Below, in pieces: positions 8,103-16,191 of a stretch of 64,000 bases of DNA (position 1 is its first letter; every line of letters begins with the position of its first letter). A program made the position numbers and the translations under genes. The stretch is from NCBI GenBank assembly GCA_963825075.1, contig CAWGRX010000025.1:496001-560000 (forward strand), written 5' to 3'. The notes beneath the pieces are model-generated. The model was not told the origin of the DNA. It saw only the letters and a program-made list of their open reading frames with translations, and did not search any database. This stretch comes from CAWAVN01 sp963825075 (GTDB taxonomy: Bacteria > Planctomycetota > Planctomycetia > Planctomycetales > Planctomycetaceae).

Positions 8103-8119
8103 AATTGTCCTGGACAATT
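8103..8119. promoter_or_regulatory. 17-base perfect palindrome, possible operator
   Basis: AATTGTCC-T-GGACAATT is a perfect inverted repeat centred 60 bases upstream of the ATG at 8171. It is the size and symmetry expected of a dimeric repressor or activator site. No promoter elements could be assigned with confidence, so the regulatory role is inference. Confidence 0.35.
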
Positions 8120-8170
8120 TGGCTTGGGGGCGCGATGATGGATCTCGAAGCATTTCTTCGAGGAGGTATT

Positions 8171-10546
8171 ATGGAACATTCGATTCGCTCGCGAACCTCT
8201 CTTTCCAATCTTCTCCGCGTGGCCGGGATTTTAGCGTTTTTCGGGATGGGGGCCGCCGGGACTCACGCGGCGGAAACGCATCTCAAAAACGGCGTGGTCA
8301 TCGAGGGCAAACCGGTTCCGCTCCAGGCCTTGACCCGCGCCGAGATCGAACGCGAACACGCCAACTCGAATCAATACTTTCCGATTTTGATGATCCATAC
8401 GGATCTCAAACGCTACTTTGTCCCCGGTAAGCAGGTGGCAAACATCGACCACGCCGGCGGCGTGATGAACCTGGAAGAGTTCACCATCAAGCAAAACCTC
8501 GGACGCAGGCACCAAATGCTCCAGAGCTTGGGCGGCGTGCAGGTCCGCAGCAACTTTGACGACTTCGGCCGCCGCACGGTCTCCATTCCCACCGACCGGG
8601 GCGTCAAGGATGTTGTGCAGGGCATCACCAAGCTCAATCCCCGCTTCGTCACCGTGACCGCCATGACCGAGTTGGCTTGGGAGCACGGCATTTCCACGAC
8701 CGCCCTCGACGAAAAAGTCCTGCGGAACATTCTGCACAACACGATCGACGTACATAACCCGCAGCAGCGGCTCGGCGTCGCGGTGTTCTATATGCAGGCC
8801 GGGATGTACGTGGAAGCCGGCGGAGAACTGGATTCGATCATCCGCGACTTTCCCGAACTCAAGGCAAGGGCCGAGGAACTCATCACGGAACTCCGCTCCG
8901 CCCAGGCTCAAAAGCTGTTGGTTGATCTTCGCCGCCGGCGGGACAACGGCCAGCACCGGCTGACGGCTCTCGCGCTCCGGCAGTTCCCCACGCAGAATAT
9001 GAGCGCCGCGGTGCTCAAGGAGCTTAGGGAACTGGACGATGAACTCAAAGGCTATGCCAACAACCTGGCCCGCGTGGGGCTGCTCTTGTCCATGCTGCAG
9101 CGGAGCATCACCGATGAGGACAAGCAGACCACGCTGGAATCCATGCGGTCGGCCCTCCGCAACGACATCGACACCGTGGGCCTCAGCCGGTTGGACGCCT
9201 TTCTCAAGCTGGAAAGCGATGCCTCGCTTACGCCTGAGCAAAAGCTCGCCCTCGCGTATTCCGGCTGGCTGATGGGCAGCGCCCATGCGATCACGGATCT
9301 CGATCAAACGCTCCGCTACTGGCAGGCCCGGCATCTGATCGAGCAATACCTGCTCACGAACGATTCGGTCCTCAAGCGAGAGCTGCTTTCCAAGATGCAT
9401 AATATGGAAGGCATCACGCCGCTCGCCGTCTCGCGGATGCTGGTGTGGCTGGGACCGGTCGTGGAGACGCCGGGCATCCAGCCGGGCGTGGCTCATAAAA
9501 TTGATGTGGCGGACGCCGATCCCAATATCCCGGTGGCCTATCACGTACTATTGCCCCAGGAATACACGCCCAACCACGCTTATCCGCTGATCGTCGCTTT
9601 GCATCCCCAGGAGCGGCCGGCGGCGTCGGAGTTGTCCTGGTGGGGCGGCACCAATACGCAGCCCGGCCAATCGCAGCGGCACGGCTACATTGTCATCGCT
9701 CCCGAATACATCGACGAAAAACTCAAAGCCTACGACTACGACGCCAAGTCGCATTACATCACCCAGAAGGCGATTCACGACGCCCGCAAACGGTTTCATA
9801 TCGACTCCGACAAAATCTTTTTAAGCGGCCACGGCATGGGCGGGGATGCGGCGTTTGACATCGGCATGTCGCACCCCGACCTGTTCGCGGGCGTGATTCC
9901 CATTTCCGCCCTCGCCCAGCACTACTGCAAATGGTACTGGCAAAACGCGAAGAACGTGGCGTGGTACATCGTCAGCGGGGAACTGTGCCGCAACTCCATG
10001 ACAGACCCCGACAATTCCGCCGTCATCGGCCGGATGATGCGCCACGGGCACGAGTTCGACCTGATCTATGCGGAATACGTGGGCCGGGGCTACGAGCATT
10101 ATTACGAAGAGATTCACAACCTCTTCGATTGGATGGACCGCCATCAGCGGCTCAAAGCTCCGAAGAAAATCGAAGCCACCGTCTTAAGGCCCATCGACAA
10201 CCACTTTTACTGGATCAAAGCCGAAGAGTTGCCGCCGAACGTGGCCCAAGCCGTGGTGATCGACAACAGCGGCAAGCGGACGCGGGTCCGCCCGATGACG
10301 CTGGAGGCCGACATCCTCGACGGCAGCACCGACCACACGACGATCAACATCAACTCCGGGGCGAAGACGCACATCCTCAGCCTCTCGCCCGATCTGATCG
10401 ATTACAACAAACGTCTCTGGGTGCGGTCCCGGGGCAGCCGGAAGTTCAACGACTTCCCCGAACCCAGCCTGGAAACGATGCTCGACGATTTCAGTGACCG
10501 CGCCGACCGCCAAAACCTGGTGTGGACCAAAATCGTCATCGACTAG
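8171..10546 (+). CDS. Secreted alpha/beta-hydrolase-fold protein (PHB depolymerase/esterase-like)
   Basis: 791 residues. The start at 8171 is fixed by a strong Shine-Dalgarno sequence (AGGAGG, 4 bases upstream) and a signal peptide (VAGILAFFGMGAAGTHAA). The first ~470 residues are mostly helical with no recognised domain. The second part is an alpha/beta hydrolase: YPLIVALHPQ strand, then IFLSGHGMGGDAAFDIGMSHP with a GHGMGG nucleophile elbow in which the usual serine is replaced by methionine or the motif is shifted, and a late Asp/His region (YVGRGYEHYYEEIHNLFDWM). It resembles planctomycete poly-hydroxybutyrate depolymerase-like peptidases and esterases. The substrate is unknown, and the missing GxSxG serine makes hydrolase activity uncertain. 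Confidence 0.7.
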   Translation: MEHSIRSRTSLSNLLRVAGILAFFGMGAAGTHAAETHLKNGVVIEGKPVPLQALTRAEIEREHANSNQYFPILMIHTDLKRYFVPGKQVANIDHAGGVMNLEEFTIKQNLGRRHQMLQSLGGVQVRSNFDDFGRRTVSIPTDRGVKDVVQGITKLNPRFVTVTAMTELAWEHGISTTALDEKVLRNILHNTIDVHNPQQRLGVAVFYMQAGMYVEAGGELDSIIRDFPELKARAEELITELRSAQAQKLLVDLRRRRDNGQHRLTALALRQFPTQNMSAAVLKELRELDDELKGYANNLARVGLLLSMLQRSITDEDKQTTLESMRSALRNDIDTVGLSRLDAFLKLESDASLTPEQKLALAYSGWLMGSAHAITDLDQTLRYWQARHLIEQYLLTNDSVLKRELLSKMHNMEGITPLAVSRMLVWLGPVVETPGIQPGVAHKIDVADADPNIPVAYHVLLPQEYTPNHAYPLIVALHPQERPAASELSWWGGTNTQPGQSQRHGYIVIAPEYIDEKLKAYDYDAKSHYITQKAIHDARKRFHIDSDKIFLSGHGMGGDAAFDIGMSHPDLFAGVIPISALAQHYCKWYWQNAKNVAWYIVSGELCRNSMTDPDNSAVIGRMMRHGHEFDLIYAEYVGRGYEHYYEEIHNLFDWMDRHQRLKAPKKIEATVLRPIDNHFYWIKAEELPPNVAQAVVIDNSGKRTRVRPMTLEADILDGSTDHTTININSGAKTHILSLSPDLIDYNKRLWVRSRGSRKFNDFPEPSLETMLDDFSDRADRQNLVWTKIVID

Positions 10547-10565
10547 ACGGAAGCGTTTTTAGCGT

Positions 10566-10660
10566 AAGGATCGCTCGATCAATAATTTGCCGCATCTCAT
10601 TAGCCGCAGGGCGCTAGCCCCGGTTTGAGGGAATAACCGGATACTAGCGCGTGCTGGCAA
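10566..10660. repeat. Dispersed palindrome, family 3 (long variant), copy a
   Basis: Contains AGGATCGCTCGAT, AATAATT, then CGCAGGGCGCTAGCCCCGGT and the inverted ACCGGATACTAGCGCG. It shares its outer and inner parts with copies at 14056-14177 (opposite orientation) and 52603-52725, but its right flank is shorter. Confidence 0.8.
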
Positions 10661-10670
10661 ATGATTTCAC

Positions 10671-12287
10671 TCATGACGCGGCTGAGCCTTCTTTTCGCGG
10701 AAACAGCAAACTGCCCAGGGTGCCGGTGATAATGTTGACCGAAATCGCCGTCGGGGCGATCCATTGAAAACTGATCGGATCCCGCAGGCTTCCGGAAGGT
10801 CCCGGCACGAAGCCGAAGATCGGACCGGAAAATGCAATCAACACCGCGGTCGTCGTGCCGCAGATCGCCCCAATCCAAACGCCCTTGGGACTGGCGAACG
10901 GCACGAACAGCGCGAAGAAGAACAAACCGAAGATCGGCGTCGTGAGCAGGTTGGAGGTCTTCGTGGTCACGGCGGTGATGTTGCCCGGCACTTGCCCCAT
11001 CGCGGAACTGCAAATCACGACGAACGCCCCGATCCCAAAGGCCAGCCGGCGGGCTAGGCGGACGTGCTCGCGTTCGGTTTGCGGCCGGCGGTCGAAGCGG
11101 TCGAGCATATCCGTCATCACCACGGCGGTGATGGAGTTCACGCCGGAGTCGATGCTGGACATCGCCGCCGCAAACATCGCCGCCACCACCAGTCCCGAAA
11201 TCCCGGCGGGGAGTTCGTAAGCGATAAAGTGCGGGAACATCTGGTCGGCGTTTTCTTTTAAGGACAGCCCGGCGGGGATGCGTTCGGGGTGGGCCTCGAA
11301 ATATCCGAGCATCGCAAACCCCACCAATCCCAGCGTAAGCGTGACCACGATCGTCACGGAAAACTGCGTCGCGACCGCCCGCCGGGCGGAACGGGCGTCG
11401 GCCGTGGACATGAACCGCTGCACAGAAGTCTGATCGCCCCCCGAGGTGCACACGTTCCATACGAAATAATTCAAGAGCGTGCCCACGAGCGTCACCCGCG
11501 TGGCGAGGTTCGTGCTGAAAATCGGCTGCGTGTCCCAGGATGGGTTCCAACGCGTGGGGACCCAACTCAATCCGCCCAGGTCGTAAGTGATCGTCCCCAA
11601 CACCAACAGCGCCCCGCCGTAAAGCAGAATCGTCTGCATCAAGTCGGTGATGACGACGGCCCGCAATCCGCCGAGCGACGTGTAGATCACCGCGACAAAC
11701 CCGGTGACCAGGGCAATGATCGGAATAAATTCCTCCCCCGCCCCCAACATAATCGTGAGGGCTTTGGCGGTGAGATAAATCAACAGCGACATCCACGCCA
11801 ACCGCAAAACAATGAACAACATCGCCCCCAGCATGCGGATGCCCAAACCGAGCTGGGCTTCCAGGAGCTCGTAAGCGCTTGTCACGCGCTGTCTCATGTA
11901 AACCGGGAGCAGTCCGTAACCCACGACGAGAAACACGAACGGAAAGGCGAACAGGCTGGCCATGTTGACCGGCCCCTTGCCGAGAGCTTCGCCGGGCATC
12001 GACAGATAGGAGATCGTGCTCAAAAGCGTCGCAAACAACGACACGCCGATGAGCAGCGCATTCATGTGACCGGTCCCGGTGAAGTACTCTTCGGTCGAGT
12101 TTTGTTTCCGGCTGTAATACCAGCCCAAGCCGATGGTGGCCGCAGCATACGTCGCGACAATCGCCCAATCGATGGGAGCCAGGCCCGCGGGGTTGCTGGC
12201 GCCGGGTTTTCCCGCAGGCTCGGCCGCTCCGCAAGGGGCCGCCGTCCCCAGGACGATCACCAAGACCAAAAACAAAAGCGGTTTCAT
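10671..12287 (-). CDS. Sodium:solute symporter (SSS family)
   Basis: 538 residues. The ATG at 12287 is followed by a signal-like helix (KPLLFLVLVIVLGTAAPCGA) and then by a 13-14 helix transporter core beginning IDWAIVATYAAATIGLGWYYSRKQ. SSS signs are the N-terminal YFTGTGHMN segment, the long GDQTSVQRFMSTADAR segment after helix 7, and the AAAMSSIDSGVNSITAVVMTDM segment, which corresponds to a sodium-site helix. These carriers import sugars, amino acids, sialic acid or similar solutes with sodium. The substrate cannot be told from the sequence, although the DapA-like gene nearby on the other strand makes a sialic-acid-like compound worth considering. Confidence 0.88.
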   Translation of the reverse strand: MKPLLFLVLVIVLGTAAPCGAAEPAGKPGASNPAGLAPIDWAIVATYAAATIGLGWYYSRKQNSTEEYFTGTGHMNALLIGVSLFATLLSTISYLSMPGEALGKGPVNMASLFAFPFVFLVVGYGLLPVYMRQRVTSAYELLEAQLGLGIRMLGAMLFIVLRLAWMSLLIYLTAKALTIMLGAGEEFIPIIALVTGFVAVIYTSLGGLRAVVITDLMQTILLYGGALLVLGTITYDLGGLSWVPTRWNPSWDTQPIFSTNLATRVTLVGTLLNYFVWNVCTSGGDQTSVQRFMSTADARSARRAVATQFSVTIVVTLTLGLVGFAMLGYFEAHPERIPAGLSLKENADQMFPHFIAYELPAGISGLVVAAMFAAAMSSIDSGVNSITAVVMTDMLDRFDRRPQTEREHVRLARRLAFGIGAFVVICSSAMGQVPGNITAVTTKTSNLLTTPIFGLFFFALFVPFASPKGVWIGAICGTTTAVLIAFSGPIFGFVPGPSGSLRDPISFQWIAPTAISVNIITGTLGSLLFPRKEGSAAS

Positions 12288-12332
12288 GCCGGGCGGCCCC
12301 TGATGAGAAACTGTCTCATAAGTTCGATTTTT

Positions 12333-12400
12333 GTGAGCGGCAAGGCGCTCGCCTCCGGTTTTGTGAGCCAAAGGACCGGCGGGTAGCGCCGTGCCGCTTA
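12333..12400. repeat. Dispersed palindrome, family 2, copy b
   Basis: Left arm GTGAGCGGCAAGGCGCTCGC and right arm GGGTAGCGCCGTGCCGCTTA are diverged versions of copy a. Upstream it shares GTCTCATAAGTT(C/G)GATTTTT with the copy at 49839, so the mobile unit may be longer than the palindrome. Confidence 0.75.
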
Positions 12401-12628
12401 ACCGGGCCCGTGGCCGTAGATGTGTTGGATCGGCGTTTTATGGCCCCAGGAGATTTCTTCCTTCTCGACGCCGAACGCCTCGGCGATTTGGGTTCGCTCC
12501 GCAGGGCTGGGGGTCCAGCGTCCCATCGCGATGGCGGTCACGCGGTCTTCCGCCAGGCCGGATCGCTCGGCAAGCTCGACAATGGTGAGTTGATGCTTCA
12601 GGCAAAGCTCGGCTACGGTCACAGTCAT
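12398..12628 (-). CDS. Small helix-turn-helix protein (XRE-like)
   Basis: 76 residues. AELCLKHQLTIVELAERSGL followed by AEDRVTAIAMGRWTPSPAERTQIAEAFGV has the spacing of a Cro/C1-type five-helix HTH, covering nearly the whole protein. The tail (WGHKTPIQHIYGHGPG) is histidine- and glycine-rich. The ATG at 12628 is preceded by a purine-rich GGGGGATGACCT stretch. It is probably a DNA-binding regulator of unknown target. Its 3' end touches the family 2 palindrome, and it lies between the symporter and the divergent DapA-like gene, so local regulation is possible. Confidence 0.7.
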   Translation of the reverse strand: MTVTVAELCLKHQLTIVELAERSGLAEDRVTAIAMGRWTPSPAERTQIAEAFGVEKEEISWGHKTPIQHIYGHGPG

Positions 12629-12793
12629 AGGTCATCCCCCTGGGAATTGCGGCTGATCGCCGTTGAAAAGGTTCTCTCAAGGATGACCGGATATTAACAG
12701 AATCGAACTCCGATTACGATTTCGGAGCGTGTCGGTCCTGGTTACACTGTCGAGAGAAGCACCAACCGCACCGGAACTTTGGAATGAAAACTC

Positions 12794-13693
12794 ATGCCGA
12801 TTCCCGCAGCCGATCCCATTGTGGCGATTCCCGTTTCTACGCCGTTTGACGACCGGGACCGCGTGGACCATGAGGCGTTGGGCCGGAATGTCGCGCGGTG
12901 GCTGAAGACGCCGGCGGCAGCATTCATCGTGGGGACGGCCACCGGGGAGGAGTGGTTTCTCAGCGAAGACGAGAAACTCGCCATTGCCCGCACGATCGCC
13001 CAGAGCCTCGATGAAAAGCGGTTTTTGATAGGCGGGATCGATTGCCCTTCGGTCACCGAAACCCTCCGGCGAGCCGAGGCCTTTCGGGATGCGGGAGCGG
13101 AAATGGTCCGCGTGCGAATTCCGCGGTACGAATCGGCGGCGGTCCGCTATTTCGAGCAGGTCGTGCCGCGGTGCCCGCTGCCGGTGTTGGTGATGCACCA
13201 ATCCAATCCGGAGCGGTTTGGTACGGTCGGCGTGCCGGCGGCCTCTCCAGAGGTCATCGGAGAAATCGTCAACCGGGACAACGTGTTCGGGTACGTCACC
13301 GATCACGATGTGCGGTTTGAAGCGAACGTCCGCCGGCAGATCGAATCGGACAAGCGGTTTTGGATTTGCAACGGCAGCCTGATTCTGCACGGCACGCTGA
13401 TCGGGGCGAATGGTACAACCACCGCCTTTGCCAACGTCTGGCCCTCCGCACTTTATGAACTGCTGCAAATGGGCATGAGCGAACGCCACGACGAAGCCCG
13501 GCCGCTGCAGGAGAAGATTCAACGCATCGATGCCGTGATGCTGAAATATGGCGCCGCCGGCGTGAAAGCCGCGATGAATTGGCTCGGCTACGACGGCACG
13601 CACCCCCGTATCCCGATGCTTCCTCCGCCGCCGGAGGTATTGGCCGCCCTCGAACGCGAACTCCAAAACGCGGGCTTGCTTCCGTCGAATTGA
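12794..13693 (+). CDS. DapA/NanA-family aldolase-like protein lacking the Schiff-base lysine
   Basis: 299 residues with the layout of a dihydrodipicolinate synthase-type TIM barrel: IVAIPVSTPFDDRDRVDHEAL at the N-terminus, GTATGEEWFLSEDE (equivalent of the GTTGE segment), FLIGGIDCPSVTETLRRAEAF, and a C-terminal helical part. The residues that make the class I aldolase work are not seen. The usual LYNVP is VMHQSNP, and the usual GIKE lysine segment reads FGYVTDHD. Such members may have another reaction or a non-catalytic role. The family is clear, the activity is not. Confidence 0.75.
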   Translation: MPIPAADPIVAIPVSTPFDDRDRVDHEALGRNVARWLKTPAAAFIVGTATGEEWFLSEDEKLAIARTIAQSLDEKRFLIGGIDCPSVTETLRRAEAFRDAGAEMVRVRIPRYESAAVRYFEQVVPRCPLPVLVMHQSNPERFGTVGVPAASPEVIGEIVNRDNVFGYVTDHDVRFEANVRRQIESDKRFWICNGSLILHGTLIGANGTTTAFANVWPSALYELLQMGMSERHDEARPLQEKIQRIDAVMLKYGAAGVKAAMNWLGYDGTHPRIPMLPPPPEVLAALERELQNAGLLPSN

Positions 13694-13837
13694 TCCTGAA
13701 ATGACAGGCGAGCCGGGCCTGTTATGCGACTCGCGGGATCTCTTTTCAAGCGATTTTCAGTAGTTCCAAATTTCGTTGATTTTTGTGCAATCGTCCTGGC
13801 TGAAATAGCAGACGAGACGCCTGCATCGAAGTTTTTT

Positions 13838-14004
13838 AGGGCCGAAGGCCCGGCTCTATGTCAGCCCAGGACAAGCGCAGCGCCGTCCTGGGTTACGGAT
13901 GATAAAATGAAACGCAAGCCCCAACGGGGCGGCCCTATGTGGCAACTCTCGCCACGGATCGAGACATTGCGTATTTCCGATTTTAGGGCCGCCCCCTTTG
14001 GGGC
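13838..14004. repeat. Compound palindromic repeat (MITE/REP-like)
   Basis: Contains several nested inverted repeats: GGGCCGAAGGCCC, CCCAGGAC with GTCCTGGG, and GCCCCAACGGGGCGGCCCT with AGGGCCGCCCCCTTTGGGGC at the outer end. The style is that of the short, repeated, non-coding elements common in planctomycete genomes. Confidence 0.65.
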
Positions 14005-14055
14005 TTCGGCATTATCTTCGTTCCCATTTTGAATTTCAAACCACGCTTCCCATTA

Positions 14056-14177
14056 AGGACGATTCGAGAAAAAACTGTCCAATTTTGAGCCGGAACGCGC
14101 TAGTGTCCGGTTCTACCCGGAAACCGGGGCTAGCGCCCTGCGGCTAATAAATGCGACAATTATTGATCGAGCGGCCC
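14056..14177. repeat. Dispersed palindrome, family 3 (long variant), copy b
   Basis: Opposite orientation to copies at 10566 and 52603. It shares AGGAC(C/G)ATTCGAGAAAA, GAACCGG/CCGGGGCTAGCGCC and GCGACAATTATT(T/G)ATCGAGCG with the reverse complement of the 52603-52725 copy, at about 85-90% identity by eye over roughly 120 bases. Confidence 0.85.
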
Positions 14178-14191
14178 TAACAAATCGACCG

Positions 14192-14953
14192 TCAGTTCCC
14201 CGGCTTTTGCAATGCCCGGGAGAGTTGCTGGCGATGAATGCGTTCCAAGAGATGCAGCAAATGCTCGAGATCCAAGGGTTTTTGCACGAAGGTGTAAGCC
14301 GTTTGATCGACGGCCTTTTGGGCGAGTTCCAGAAATTCGGCCTCGGCCCCCGAAATCATGATCGCCAAGGCCGCGGGCGTCAGGCGTTTGATCGCCAGGT
14401 AAAGATCGAGTCCGCTCATCGTGGGCAATTCCATATCGATCAGAATGATGTCAAAGCGGATTTGCTCCAAGAGAACCAGAGCGTCATGGGGGGAATTGGC
14501 GGTGGTCACCCGGTAGCCGTGGGCTTTTAAGGAATTTTGCAGTTCGGTTTGCAGCGTTTCTTCAGGCTCGACGACCAGGATGGCCGTTTCCGCGGCGTTC
14601 TCGATCAGTTCCACGACGGCATCAATATCCAAAGGCTTTTCCAAAAAGGCGATCGCCCCTTCGTCCAAGGCTTGATATTTGAGGTCATCGACGCCGAAGG
14701 CGCTCATCAAAATCACGCGGGTTCCGCTTTGGTGCGCGCGAATTTGCCGGAGGGCTTCCACGCCGTCCAAGCCCGGCATCCGCACATCCATGATGACCAC
14801 ATCAAATGCTTTTTGGGAGCACAGTTCGACGGCTTTTTGGCCGCCCTCGGCGACCTCGACTTCGTAGCCTTCGTCGAGCAGGATGTCCGCGAGGGATTTT
14901 CTCATGCCCGGCTCATCATCCACCACCAGAATGCGAATCGCCTCTTCGACCAT
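14192..14953 (-). CDS. Response regulator with two receiver domains
   Basis: 253 residues. REC1 starts IRILVVDDEPGMRKSL, with the phospho-acceptor aspartate in FDVVIMDVRMPGLDG and the conserved lysine in FLEKPLD. REC2 starts AILVVEPEETLQTELQN, with FDIILIDMELPTMSG and FVQKPLD. There is no DNA-binding or enzymatic output domain, so it probably relays phosphate or controls a partner protein. The start at 14953 is preferred because GAGAGG lies 10 bases upstream; an upstream ATG at 14974 is possible. No sensor kinase gene is adjacent. Confidence 0.88.
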   Translation of the reverse strand: MVEEAIRILVVDDEPGMRKSLADILLDEGYEVEVAEGGQKAVELCSQKAFDVVIMDVRMPGLDGVEALRQIRAHQSGTRVILMSAFGVDDLKYQALDEGAIAFLEKPLDIDAVVELIENAAETAILVVEPEETLQTELQNSLKAHGYRVTTANSPHDALVLLEQIRFDIILIDMELPTMSGLDLYLAIKRLTPAALAIMISGAEAEFLELAQKAVDQTAYTFVQKPLDLEHLLHLLERIHRQQLSRALQKPGN

Positions 14954-15101
14954 CGACAGCCGACCTCTCTTCATGGGGACTTCGCGAAATTTGGGACGCG
15001 GAAATGCGAGGAGAAACGGATAGATCAATTTTCTCCAATGGGAGACTTTACCCGCTCCCAAAGGCGGAGTCCACTCGGAGCAAGGCCGCCGGGCGACATT
15101 T

Positions 15102-15167
15102 TGAGTGGCACGGCGCGAGCCGCCGGTTTTTGCTCGAGGAACCCGCGGCTCGCGCCGTGCCGCTCAC
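15102..15167. repeat. Dispersed palindrome, family 2, copy c
   Basis: TGAGTGGCACGGCGCGAGCC pairs with GGCTCGCGCCGTGCCGCTCA around a GGTTTTTGCTCGAGG-like loop. The compensating change GCGCGAGC/GCTCGCGC keeps the pairing, which suggests selection on the hairpin. It overlaps the stop codon of the next gene. Confidence 0.8.
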
Positions 15168-15853
15168 AGTCCGCAGGCGGCGAGTAGAAAGTAACTGCCG
15201 GAAACCGTCAAGGCGGCGGTCAGGCCGACGCGGAGGTTGTCCGTGAGCCCGGTCGGCCAGGACTCGGCGACGGCGGCGAAAAGCGAAGCCGTCCCGCAGC
15301 AAGCCCCCGCCAACAGCCACGAGACATCGGGATTTTTCGCCTCCAGCCAAAAAGCCAGCGTGGCCACCGGAGCCGAGCATAAAACGAACCCGATGCTGCC
15401 GGCCCAGGACTTTTCCGGATTCCAAGGCAATGGCCGGCGGCCGAAGGTTTTTCCGCAAATGTAGGCAAAGCCATCGCCGAACGCGATCAAAATCACGACG
15501 ACCATCGCGAATTCCGCATGGGCGGGAAACGCGAGCAACGTTCCCAAAACCGTGGCTGGGTAACTGAGGGCGGAGCTGAGAAAGTTGGCTTCTTCCGGCC
15601 GGCTCACGCGGGAATGCAGAGCAATATATACCGCAGTCAAAATGACGGAAATCCCGACAACGCAACTCATTGCGATCCAATCCGGCGGGTCGTCGTGCGG
15701 CAGAAACGCCAGACCGAACGGCAAAAGCCCCGGCAGGATGTGCAGCAATTTGCGGTAGATTTCGTTGCCGATTTTCGCCGGTTCTCGGCCCGGCGTGGAG
15801 GAGGGAATCGAGTCGCTCGAGCGCGGGGCAGGATCTTCAACAAGCGAGGTCAT
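15164..15853 (-). CDS. CTP-transferase/dolichol-kinase-like integral membrane protein
   Basis: About 229 residues from the preferred ATG at 15853 (GGAAAG 8 bases upstream; an ATG at 15883 is also in frame). After a polar N-terminus come KIGNEIYRKLLHILPGLLPF and about six more membrane helices. The segment IAFGDGFAYICGKTFGRRPL with PEKSWAGSIGFVL matches the CTP-binding pattern of phosphatidate cytidylyltransferases and SEC59/phytol-kinase relatives. These move a nucleotide or phosphate onto a membrane lipid or isoprenoid alcohol. It lies upstream of the lipid locus but is divergent from it, so a functional link is only a guess. Confidence 0.75.
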   Translation of the reverse strand: MTSLVEDPAPRSSDSIPSSTPGREPAKIGNEIYRKLLHILPGLLPFGLAFLPHDDPPDWIAMSCVVGISVILTAVYIALHSRVSRPEEANFLSSALSYPATVLGTLLAFPAHAEFAMVVVILIAFGDGFAYICGKTFGRRPLPWNPEKSWAGSIGFVLCSAPVATLAFWLEAKNPDVSWLLAGACCGTASLFAAVAESWPTGLTDNLRVGLTAALTVSGSYFLLAACGL

Positions 15854-16191
15854 CTGGTGTCTTTCCGGATTGCTGGATTCCATCAGCAGCTTCAACTCGG
15901 GAGAAAAATCAAGAAAACTGCGAAAAGAAATCCGCATCCGCCGCCGAAATCTCCGCAATTCGCCATCCAGAGTAATAAGGGAGAGGATTTGAAGTCAACT
16001 TGTCAAGATAGGAAGTTTACCCAGCTTGGTTCTTGATTCGAGATACCAGCAACATTATATTCGGAAGACGTGAGACCTTGTGGTAAGTGTACATAAAAAC
16101 AAAAGCAATATGCTTTTTCGACTTGGAACGAGCAACCCAACACAAATGGAGAGGAGGGATCCGGCTCCAACAACGGTTTGAGTTCGATACG

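Larger units (their letters stand above)
13694..14191. other. Gene-free stretch filled with palindromic repeats
   Basis: About 500 bases between convergent genes. It holds a compound palindrome at 13838-14004 and a family 3 palindrome at 14056-14177. The open frame across it (13724-14032) is only repeat DNA and is not called a gene. Confidence 0.7.

Noticed and set aside
10600..12234. Alternative minus-strand frame overlapping the sodium symporter gene
   Set aside because: The translation is arginine- and histidine-rich nonsense, while the other frame gives a complete SSS transporter.
13724..14032. Open frame of about 102 codons between the DapA-like gene and the response regulator
   Set aside because: It runs through the compound palindrome at 13838-14004. 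The translation follows the repeat, with no protein-like composition or ribosome-binding site.
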